Of a stretch of DNA of 64,000 bases, positions 27,693-34,669 are shown piece after piece. Within the stretch, counting starts at the first letter, position 1; each line of letters starts with the position of its first letter. The translations under genes and the position numbers were made by a program. The DNA comes from Alicyclobacillus contaminans DSM 17975. Lineage in GTDB: Bacteria; Bacillota; Bacilli; Alicyclobacillales; Alicyclobacillaceae. Under the pieces are notes generated by a model, which did not search any database, had not been told where the DNA came from, and worked only from the letters and a program-made list of their open reading frames with translations. The stretch spans positions 1 through 64,000 of the forward strand of contig NZ_AUCA01000005.1 in assembly GCF_000429525.1 (NCBI RefSeq), given 5' to 3'.

Positions 27693-29588
27693 ATGGCGGA
27701 ACGGAGCGGTGAAACAGCGTTGAATGATCGACAAATCCGATTGTTGCGATTGCTCTATGAAACCTCCGAATATCTCCCGGTCCACAGCTTGGCTGAGGAA
27801 TTGGGCTGCAGCGAGCGCACGGTGCGCAGCGACCTTCACGCGTTGGCGTCGTGGCTGCAATTGCAAGGCGCTCATCTCGAGCGCAAGCCGAACGCGGGTA
27901 TCCGCGTGCAGGCCGGCCCCGCAGCGCGATGGGCCATGGACGCGTATCTGAAGGAACGGACCCGGAACACAGGCGGTGCGACGCGCGGATTGGATGTAGA
28001 GCCAGAGCGGCTGCACCTGCAGATGTGCGCGTACTTCCTGGAGCAGACCGCCGCCGTGACGATTCAGGACGTGGCGTCCCGGTTTTATCTCTCCCGGCCC
28101 TCGGTTCGAGCGAGGTTGGACGAGGTGAGCGCTTGGTTGGCCGTGCGGGGATTGACGCTGCTCCGCAAGCGGCACACGGGACTGCAGGTGGTGGGACCGG
28201 AGCGCAATCGCCGTCTGGCGATGGCGGAAGTGGCGAAGGCGCTCGACGGACTGTTCCCGATGCACGATGTGAACCTCGTTCGCCATCAGTTGGAAGTCCA
28301 TCAGGGACACCCACCCTACGCCGAAGAGGCGCTTCAGAATTTGGTCATTCACATCCTCGTGTCTGTGCGCCGGATCAAGCAGGGAGGCGCCATCGTGATG
28401 CCCGCCGTGGAAGTGGAGCCGTTGCGGTCGTTGCCCGAGTATCAACAGGCGGAAGCGTTGACGCGGGCTTTGTCAGAGTCCTTCGCGGTGTCGTTTCCGC
28501 CGCACGAAGTGGCGTACATCGCCCTGCACCTGGTCGGCGCCAAGCGCCGGTACGGCGATGGCTTGGCCGACGGCTTCACCGTGCCTACGCATGTTTTGAC
28601 GTTTTGTGAAACCCTCATCGAACGCATGCAGGAATTGACGGGCTACCCGTTCACCACGGATGGCGCGCTGTATTCCAATTTATCCGTTCACCTGTACTCA
28701 GCCATGCATCGGCTGCAGCATGGCCTCGGGGTGCACAATCCACTCTGTCGGGAGATCAAACGGCGATTTCCGTACCTGTTTGATCTGTTGGCGTCCCTGT
28801 TGCCAGCGTTGGCCGCCGACTATTCCATGGGCGTTTCGGAGGATGAAATCGCCTATCTCGTGCTGCACTTCGAAGCATCGCGGGAACGCATGAACGCCGC
28901 GAGTCCGCAGCCGAAGCGGGTGCTTGTGGTGTGTTCCTTCGGCATCGGCATGGCCCAGCTGCTGGCCGTGAAATTGGAACAGCGGTTTCCGGAACTGCGA
29001 ATCGTCGGGGTGGTCGGTGAGGCGGAGGCTCAGCGCGCGCTGCGACAGCATCACCCGGATTGCCTCGTGACGACCGTTCCCTTGCCCAATCTGACCGTTC
29101 CCTGCTTCGTGGTATCCCCGTTCTTCACCTCGGACGAACAGGCGCAACTGCAGCAGTTCCTGGCGGCGTCCACAGTGTCGGTTCCGTCCGGGGCGGCGAA
29201 GTATCCGGTGCTCAACGCGCTCCTGAACCGGGAGCTCACGTTTGACCTGGACGCTGCGGGAAAAGACGAAATCATCTTGCGCATGGCCGAGGCGCTGGAG
29301 CATGCGGGACATGTCAAATCCGGGTATGCCGCAGAATGCCTCGCCCGCGAACAGGTTTCTCCCACCACCATCGGCGGTGGTTTGGCCCTACCGCACGGCA
29401 ATCCAGCATCGGTGATGAAACCGTGCGTCGCCATGGCCCGGTTGCGCCACCCGGTCGACTGGTTCGGGGAAGCGGTCCACACGGTGTTCATGCTGGCTCT
29501 GAACCGGCAGGTGCAGGAGAACTGGAAAACGTTATTCTCCGAGTTGGCCCGGTTGTCCGACGCCCCGGAAGATCTGCGGTACCTCTGA
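27693..29588 (+). CDS. PRD-containing transcriptional regulator with EIIB and EIIA domains (MtlR/LicR-like)
   Basis: A 631-residue sugar regulator. The domain order is HTH_11 (about residues 10-65), a second Mga-like winged helix (about 95-170), and two PRD domains (about 190-400) with conserved histidines in HLVGAKRRYG and HFEASRERMN. An EIIB-Gat-like domain with VVCSFGIGMAQLL and a C-terminal EIIA domain with GGGLALPHGNP (phosphorylatable His) complete it. Such proteins activate PTS operons when phosphorylated by HPr and shut down when the cognate EIIB phosphorylates them. The ATG is behind GAGAGGG. It directly precedes EIIBC and EIIA genes, its likely targets. Confidence 0.93.
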   Translation: MAERSGETALNDRQIRLLRLLYETSEYLPVHSLAEELGCSERTVRSDLHALASWLQLQGAHLERKPNAGIRVQAGPAARWAMDAYLKERTRNTGGATRGLDVEPERLHLQMCAYFLEQTAAVTIQDVASRFYLSRPSVRARLDEVSAWLAVRGLTLLRKRHTGLQVVGPERNRRLAMAEVAKALDGLFPMHDVNLVRHQLEVHQGHPPYAEEALQNLVIHILVSVRRIKQGGAIVMPAVEVEPLRSLPEYQQAEALTRALSESFAVSFPPHEVAYIALHLVGAKRRYGDGLADGFTVPTHVLTFCETLIERMQELTGYPFTTDGALYSNLSVHLYSAMHRLQHGLGVHNPLCREIKRRFPYLFDLLASLLPALAADYSMGVSEDEIAYLVLHFEASRERMNAASPQPKRVLVVCSFGIGMAQLLAVKLEQRFPELRIVGVVGEAEAQRALRQHHPDCLVTTVPLPNLTVPCFVVSPFFTSDEQAQLQQFLAASTVSVPSGAAKYPVLNALLNRELTFDLDAAGKDEIILRMAEALEHAGHVKSGYAAECLAREQVSPTTIGGGLALPHGNPASVMKPCVAMARLRHPVDWFGEAVHTVFMLALNRQVQENWKTLFSELARLSDAPEDLRYL

Positions 29589-29601
29589 CCTCCATGGGTG
29601 C

Positions 29602-29651
29602 GATTAAGTCCACTTTTTCCGGAGTTTCCGGCAACAAATTGTGACTTAATC
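29602..29651. promoter_or_regulatory. Inverted repeat, possible operator of the PTS genes
   Basis: GATTAAGTC (29602-29610) and GACTTAATC (29643-29651) are exact inverse copies 32 bases apart, in front of the PTS genes. Spaced half-sites like this suit a dimeric PRD activator. It may also loop out a T-rich stretch that follows. Confidence 0.5.
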
Positions 29652-29684
29652 CGCGCTTTTTTTGAGCCATCATTGGAGTGTGCC

Positions 29685-29698
29685 TGAAAGCGTTTTAT
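29685..29698 (+). promoter_or_regulatory. Cre-like site before the PTS genes
   Basis: TGAAAGCGTTTTAT matches the CcpA cre pattern TGWAANCGNTNWCA except for the last two bases. Its position upstream of a sugar PTS gene fits carbon catabolite control. Confidence 0.45.
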
Positions 29699-29745
29699 GC
29701 AAACTCTCCAGTGGCAGAAAGACAATGGGAGGTCAGGTGATTTCT

Positions 29746-31188
29746 ATGAAATTGTTGGCTGTCACATCGTGTCCCAACGGCATTGCCCATACGTATATGG
29801 CGGCGGAGAAACTGTCCAAGGCTGCAGAGGCCATGGGTGTGGACATGAAGGTGGAAACTCAGGGGTCCATCGGGGTGGAGAATGAGTTGACCGCCGAAGA
29901 GATTGCGGCGGCAGACGGCATCATCATAGCCGCCGACAAAACGGTGGACAAGTCCCGCTTTGTGGGGAAGCGCTTGCTGGAAGTCGCCGTCTCGGACGGC
30001 ATCAGGCGGCCGGAAGAGCTGATCCGCGCGTTTTCTGAGGGCGACGTGCCCGTTTACGGGCAGGGACAGGCGGATGCCGGATCGCGGTTGAAGACGATAC
30101 AGGAGATCAAACAGGCCCGCAAGTCCCGTCAAAACCCGGTCTATCGCCACCTGATGAACGGCGTCTCCTACATGATCCCGTTCGTCGTCGTGGGCGGGCT
30201 GTTGATTGCGCTGTCGCTCGGGTTTGGCGGGCATCCGACGGCGCATGGGATGGCGGTGACGCCCGGATCGTTCTGGGATCACGTTCTGCAGGTGGGCACC
30301 GCGTCTTTCAGCTTCATGGTTCCCATTCTCGCGGGCTTCATCGCAGTGAGTATCGCGGATAGGCCCGGATTGGTACCGGGTATGATTGGCGGCTACATTG
30401 CCGCAAACGGCAGTTTCTACGGAAGCACCGCAGGCGCCGGCTTTCTCGGCGGGATTGTCGCTGGTTTTCTCGCTGGTTACGTGGCAAAGTGGATTAAGAC
30501 GTGGAAAGTGCCGCAGATGATTCAGCCCATCATGCCCATTCTCATCATCCCGATTCTGTCGAGCGCGGTGGTGGCGGCCATCTTCATCTGGATCATTGGA
30601 CATCCGATTGCCATCGTGTTCTCCGACCTGCAATCGTGGCTGCAGAGCATGCAAGGAGCCAGCAAAGTGGTGCTGGCACTGATTCTCGGCGCCATGATCT
30701 CGTTCGACATGGGGGGACCGGTCAATAAAGTGGCGTTCCTGTTCGGGGCCGCGATGATTCAGAGTGGACAATACTTCATCATGGGACCGATTGCCGTGGC
30801 CATCTGCATTCCGCCGCTCGGCATGGGGCTCGCGACGTTCATCGGTCGCCGGCGGTACACCAAGGATGAGCGCGACGCGGGGAAAGCGGCGTTTGCAATG
30901 GGCCTTGTGGGAATTACCGAAGGTGCGATTCCGTTCGCCGCCGCCGATCCGCTCCGCGTCATACCGAGCATCATGATTGGGTCCATGTGCGGCAGTGTCA
31001 TCGCCATGTTGTCCGGCGTCACCGACCACGTGCCGCACGGCGGTCCGGTGGTTGCTGTGGTGCGGGCTGTGGACAATGTTCCAATGTTCTTCGTGGCCAT
31101 TCTCGTCGGGATTGTGATCACCGCATTGATTGTCAATCTGTTGAAGAAGGAAATTCCAGCAGACGAAGAGACAGAAGGAGTGGCGTGA
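29746..31188 (+). CDS. PTS fructose-family EIIBC component
   Basis: A 480-residue membrane permease. The EIIB domain (about 1-100) has the phosphorylated cysteine C9 in TSCPNGIAHTYMA. A linker leads to the EIIC domain with about nine membrane helices, MNGVSYMIPFVVVGGLL, GFIAVSIADRPGLVPGMIGG, the substrate motif FDMGGPVNKVAF and GITEGAIPFAAADP. These are family features of fructose/mannose-type (FruA) permeases. The ATG at 29746 has AGGTGA upstream; earlier in-frame codons lie inside the control region. There is no 1-phosphofructokinase gene next to it, so fructose itself is not certain as the substrate. EIIA is encoded separately just downstream. Confidence 0.92.
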   Translation: MKLLAVTSCPNGIAHTYMAAEKLSKAAEAMGVDMKVETQGSIGVENELTAEEIAAADGIIIAADKTVDKSRFVGKRLLEVAVSDGIRRPEELIRAFSEGDVPVYGQGQADAGSRLKTIQEIKQARKSRQNPVYRHLMNGVSYMIPFVVVGGLLIALSLGFGGHPTAHGMAVTPGSFWDHVLQVGTASFSFMVPILAGFIAVSIADRPGLVPGMIGGYIAANGSFYGSTAGAGFLGGIVAGFLAGYVAKWIKTWKVPQMIQPIMPILIIPILSSAVVAAIFIWIIGHPIAIVFSDLQSWLQSMQGASKVVLALILGAMISFDMGGPVNKVAFLFGAAMIQSGQYFIMGPIAVAICIPPLGMGLATFIGRRRYTKDERDAGKAAFAMGLVGITEGAIPFAAADPLRVIPSIMIGSMCGSVIAMLSGVTDHVPHGGPVVAVVRAVDNVPMFFVAILVGIVITALIVNLLKKEIPADEETEGVA

Positions 31189-31189
31189 G

Positions 31190-31645
31190 TTGAAATTGAC
31201 AGACTTGGTGAGTCGGGAATTGGTGAATTTGCATCTGCAGGGTTCCACGCGGGACGAAATCCTTCGGGAGATGGCGGACGTGCTGGCGGCCAACGGGCGT
31301 CTGTTGGACAAGGACGCCTACCTGGACGCGGTGTTCGCGCGGGAACAGGAGGGCAGCACGGGCATTGGCTTTGGCATTGCGATTCCGCACGGAAAGTCCG
31401 CAGCCGTCAAGACGCCGAGCGTGGCATTCGGCAAGAAGCCGGAGGGCGTGGACTGGAACAGCTTGGACGGAGAACCTGCGCATTTGGTCTTTCTGTTGGC
31501 GGTACCGGAAACAGCGGAGGGAAATGAGCATCTGAAGATTTTGCAGATGCTCTCCCGAAAGTTGATTGACGATGAATTCCGGCAGGGACTGCTCCAGGCA
31601 GCCAACGTGGACGAAGTGATGGCGCTTCTCGAAACCGTGGAATAA
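31190..31645 (+). CDS. PTS fructose-family EIIA component
   Basis: A 151-residue EIIA of the fructose/mannitol type, which relays phosphate from HPr to EIIB. The active His67 is in GFGIAIPHGKSAA. The conserved acceptor region VFAREQEGSTGIG precedes it. The TTG start at 31190 has AAGGAG nine bases upstream and is one base beyond the EIIBC stop. A terminator follows, ending the PTS operon. Confidence 0.92.
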   Translation: MKLTDLVSRELVNLHLQGSTRDEILREMADVLAANGRLLDKDAYLDAVFAREQEGSTGIGFGIAIPHGKSAAVKTPSVAFGKKPEGVDWNSLDGEPAHLVFLLAVPETAEGNEHLKILQMLSRKLIDDEFRQGLLQAANVDEVMALLETVE

Positions 31646-31669
31646 TCCAAGAAAAATAAAGGTGAGAAC

Positions 31670-31706
31670 GGGCGGATCTCGATGGGAGAATCCGCCCCTT
31701 GTTTTG
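31670..31706 (+). terminator. Terminator of the PTS operon
   Basis: GGGCGGAT and ATCCGCCC form an 8-bp stem followed by CCTTGTTTT. Confidence 0.75.
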
Positions 31707-31789
31707 CCGAAGCAGCCGTGCATGCACCGTTGGTGAGGGAGAGTGGGGCAGAGAGGCCAAGGAAGACACGAGGTCCCTGGACCTTGGCG

Positions 31790-32863
31790 TCAGTTCAACT
31801 TTTTGACCACCACTGGTCCCAGAAACACAATGGCGAACAGGCGAACGGTTTGCAAAGAGACGACCAGGGCGACATTGGCGCCGCTGCCGAGCGCCATGAG
31901 GGTCACGGAGTCGAGGCCGCCCGGACTGGTGGCCAGGAACCAGGTCAGAAAGGAGTCCGACGTCAGCCATGTGAGCACCCCGCCAATGGCGGCGCAGGCG
32001 ATGACCAACGCGACATTCGACAATACGATGGTCGGCAGGAGCCGGCCCGCGTGCAAGATGGATGCACGGTCAAACAGCAACCCCACATAGATGCCCATCA
32101 CGCCGTACGCGATGGCGGTGAGGAATGGGGGGACCGAGACTGCCACCACGCCGCTCAGGTTGGCGACGAGCCCCAGCGCCATGGATCCGAGCAGAGCGCC
32201 CGCCGGGAGACGCAGTCGCAGACCCAAAACCGATCCCACGCCACCGATGCACAGCGATAACAGCACCTGGAGCCATCCAGCATGGACTTGGGCGCCTCCG
32301 GCCTGTGACGTACCGATGACGGATGCGGGCGCGAGCCATTTGGTGACCAATGACGCGCTCACGATGACCGTGAGCAGGCGAACGTATTGCATCAGAGCAA
32401 CCATTTTTGGATCAGCGTCGATGTCGGAACTCATGGCAACCATACCCGAGGCTCCGCCGGGCATGACGCCGAGAAATGCGGTGGGGCGGTCCATCAAGCG
32501 CCGCCGCGCCATGGAAAACCCTATCAGCACGCTGACGAGCAGCGTTCCGATACTGACCAGCAACACCGCGTACCAGTGCGCGACGAGCAATGGCATATCG
32601 CTTCGGCGAAACGTCCCCGCAATCAGCACGCCGATGACCGTCTGTGCGGCCGCAAAGACACGTTTCGGCAGGCGAATGGGGCGGCGGGACGAAACGGAAA
32701 AGACCAGGCTGACCAGCATGGGGCCCACCATCCAAGCGGCTGGAAGCTCTGCGGCAGACGCGGCCAACCCGGCGAGTGCAGAGAGGATGATCAATCCCAA
32801 CCAGCGCCCGGCGCCGTTTCGGATACCGGGAAAGTTCTGTCGAGGTTCGTCATGCCGTTGCAC
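31790..32863 (-). CDS. AbrB-family membrane protein (putative ammonia monooxygenase family)
   Basis: A 357-residue polytopic protein with two similar halves. Each carries the AbrB-duplication pattern: AAELPAAWMVGPMLVSLVFS in the first and RLPAGALLGSMALGLVAN in the second. The central MPGGASGMVAMSSDIDAD and terminal SPGGLDSVTLMALGSGAN are the conserved loops. The family name is historical; these are probably transporters and not the AbrB transition-state regulator. The GTG at 32863 has AAAGGAGG eight bases before it. It converges on the PTS operon and lies downstream of the exonuclease gene on the same strand. Confidence 0.85.
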   Translation of the reverse strand: MQRHDEPRQNFPGIRNGAGRWLGLIILSALAGLAASAAELPAAWMVGPMLVSLVFSVSSRRPIRLPKRVFAAAQTVIGVLIAGTFRRSDMPLLVAHWYAVLLVSIGTLLVSVLIGFSMARRRLMDRPTAFLGVMPGGASGMVAMSSDIDADPKMVALMQYVRLLTVIVSASLVTKWLAPASVIGTSQAGGAQVHAGWLQVLLSLCIGGVGSVLGLRLRLPAGALLGSMALGLVANLSGVVAVSVPPFLTAIAYGVMGIYVGLLFDRASILHAGRLLPTIVLSNVALVIACAAIGGVLTWLTSDSFLTWFLATSPGGLDSVTLMALGSGANVALVVSLQTVRLFAIVFLGPVVVKKLN

Positions 32864-32917
32864 AGGGACAGCCTCCTTTCCGGTTGAGGGGCTCGTCGGG
32901 ACGCGTCGAGAACCGAT

Positions 32918-33793
32918 TTACGCCAAGCTGCGCAGTGGCGCAACGAACCGCTGGAGTTTCCAGGCGGTCAAGGTGGCTTCCGCCGCGTCCACGTCCATGG
33001 TCAGACGACAATCCGCCGGAGATAACGCGATGGGAACATCGGTCACGATGGTGGCAAGCCGTTGACTCAGCAAAGCGCTCTCGTGGTGTTCACACAGCCT
33101 TCGGCCCACGGCTCCGGGAAGGGAAGGGGCTGCAGCCAACAGCTGCTGGAGCGTGTGGTGCTCTGACAGCAGTTTGAGCGCGGTCTTCTGGCCGATGCCG
33201 GGAACGCCGGGAATGTTGTCACTGCGGTCCCCCATCAGCGCCTTGAGATCTATCCACTGCGCGGGGGTGAGGCCAAACCGTTCTTCCAGGGTGGTCGGTG
33301 TATACAGATCCACTTCCGTGATGCCCCGGCGCATGATGGCGACGGTCACATCAGGACCGACCAACTGGAGCGCATCGTGATCACCGGTGAGAATCAGGAC
33401 CTTCAGGCCCGCTTCGGCCGCGCGGACGGCGAGCGTGCCCATGAGGTCGTCCGCTTCATACGCTTCATGCCGAACCTGTGCGATGCCGAGATCGCTTAAC
33501 AGTTTCTGCATCAGTGAAAACTGAGGGTGCAGGTCTTCCGGCAACTCCGCGCGGGTTCCTTTGTACGCAGCGTAGAGGGTGCGTCGAAACGTATCGCGTG
33601 AGACGTCCCAGGCCACGCATGCGTGGGAAGGCCGCACGCGCTGCAGTGCTCCGGTCATCAGGTTGAGAAATCCGAACAGGGCGTTTGTCGGGTGCCCCTC
33701 TTGCGTCCGGGGCCATCGGCCGCCCGCGCTGGCGAAGAACGCTCGCACCAACATGGCGCTGCCGTCCATAATCAAGAAATCTGCAGGTATCAC
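32918..33793 (-). CDS. 5'-3' exonuclease (PolA N-domain / ExoIX-like)
   Basis: A 291-residue FEN-family nuclease, the stand-alone counterpart of the 5' nuclease domain of DNA polymerase I. Metal-binding acidic residues are visible in FLIMDGSAMLVRAFF, YEADDLMGTLA, ILTGDHDALQLV and LMGDRSDNIPGVPGIGQKTA, the last being the helix-hairpin-helix. I chose the GTG at 33793, which has AAAGGAG upstream; the ATG at 33823 lies before that site. The likely role is Okazaki primer or flap processing. It is divergent from the thiamin locus. Confidence 0.92.
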   Translation of the reverse strand: MIPADFLIMDGSAMLVRAFFASAGGRWPRTQEGHPTNALFGFLNLMTGALQRVRPSHACVAWDVSRDTFRRTLYAAYKGTRAELPEDLHPQFSLMQKLLSDLGIAQVRHEAYEADDLMGTLAVRAAEAGLKVLILTGDHDALQLVGPDVTVAIMRRGITEVDLYTPTTLEERFGLTPAQWIDLKALMGDRSDNIPGVPGIGQKTALKLLSEHHTLQQLLAAAPSLPGAVGRRLCEHHESALLSQRLATIVTDVPIALSPADCRLTMDVDAAEATLTAWKLQRFVAPLRSLA

Positions 33794-33845
33794 GAATATC
33801 CCGTCTCCTTTACACTCATTCATTCAGTATAGCAAACGAGGTGGA

Positions 33846-33874
33846 TTTACACGGTCTGAAAATCGTGGTACAGT
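33846..33874 (+). promoter_or_regulatory. Promoter of the thiamin transport operon
   Basis: TTTACA (33846-33851) and TACAGT (33869-33874) are 17 bases apart, with the TPP riboswitch beginning about 25 bases downstream. Confidence 0.75.
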
Positions 33875-33899
33875 GAGGGCGTCAATTGCAAAGCAAGGG

Positions 33900-33990
33900 C
33901 GCTAGGGGTGCCAGAATGGCTGAGAAGCGAAGGATTCGCTAACCCTTCAGGACTCGATCTGGGTAATACCAGCGGGAGGAAGTGCCACGA
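33900..33990 (+). ncRNA. TPP riboswitch (THI element)
   Basis: The aptamer core is clear: GGGGTGCC near 33905, GGCTGAGA, ACCCTTC, then GATCTGGGTAATACCAGCG and the closing GGAAGTGCC. This is the thiamin pyrophosphate-binding element. It is followed 20 bases later by an intrinsic terminator, so TPP should cause early termination and reduce expression of the downstream transporter. Confidence 0.95.
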
Positions 33991-34009
33991 ACCAATACGT
34001 TGGCTGAAC

Positions 34010-34051
34010 GCCTCGACAACGCGCCATTTGGGAGTTGTCGAGGCTTATTTG
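34010..34051 (+). terminator. Riboswitch-controlled terminator
   Basis: GCCTCGACAAC pairs perfectly over 11 bp with GTTGTCGAGGC (34034-34044) and is followed by TTATTTG. Its position after the TPP aptamer identifies it as the expression platform. Confidence 0.85.
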
Positions 34052-34102
34052 CATTGTTCGTGGTGACAGCGGGCGCCAAAACGCTGCAGGGGGGAAACAC
34101 AG

Positions 34103-34669
34103 ATGTGGAAGTTGAGAGACATTGTGCTGGCTGTGATTTTTTCGGTCGTCTGCGGGGCGGTGTACATGGGATGGGACTGGCTGTCGACGCTGACCACTAG
34201 CCTTGCTCCATGGGTGCAGGGACTGATGAACGGCGTATGGTGGATTGCCTCCATTTTGGTGGCCTACATTGTGCGGCGGCCGGGTGCGGCGCTGCTGGCC
34301 GGATTCGCCAGCGCGGTGTTTGAGTGGGCGTTTGGCAGTCCGTGGGGGGTGAATGTGCTCATCTCCGGTTTGCTGCAGGGCGGTGGTACGGAGCTCGGGT
34401 TGTTGCTGTTCGGATGGAAGCGGTATGGAACCGGCGTTTTGATGCTCGCCGGCGCCATCGGCGGGGTGGGCAATACGGTGCAGTGGCTGACGCAGTACGG
34501 CGGCGCTTCGTACTCGTTTGGCAATATCGTCGGTTACACCGTCGCGACGCTGCTGAGCGGCGCCATTTTGGCGGGGCTGCTGCCGAAATGGATTGACGAT
34601 GCTCTGTTCCGAACCGGCAGCCTGCGCAACTTCGAAATTGGCAAGCAGAAGCGGGCGTTCGACCAATGA
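34103..34669 (+). CDS. ykoE: ECF transporter S component for thiamin/HMP (YkoE)
   Basis: A 188-residue membrane protein with about six helices, the substrate-binding S component of an energy-coupling factor importer. The sequence WVQGLMNGVWWIASILVAYIV and the downstream ASAVFEWAFGSPWG pattern are typical of YkoE. YkoE is known to bind thiamin or its hydroxymethylpyrimidine precursor. The TPP riboswitch in front of it supports this. The ATG at 34103 has GGGGGAAA upstream. Its stop overlaps the next gene by four bases (ATGA). Confidence 0.92.
   Translation: MWKLRDIVLAVIFSVVCGAVYMGWDWLSTLTTSLAPWVQGLMNGVWWIASILVAYIVRRPGAALLAGFASAVFEWAFGSPWGVNVLISGLLQGGGTELGLLLFGWKRYGTGVLMLAGAIGGVGNTVQWLTQYGGASYSFGNIVGYTVATLLSGAILAGLLPKWIDDALFRTGSLRNFEIGKQKRAFDQ

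Noticed and set aside
31754-31791. CCAAGG...CCTTGG inverted repeat after the AbrB-family gene
   Set aside because: The arms are short, the loop is long and no T-tract follows on the minus strand, so I do not list it as a terminator.
31790-32863. AbrB-family protein as a transition-state DNA-binding regulator
   Set aside because: The protein is 357 residues of membrane helices in two repeats. The name AbrB here refers to a different membrane family.
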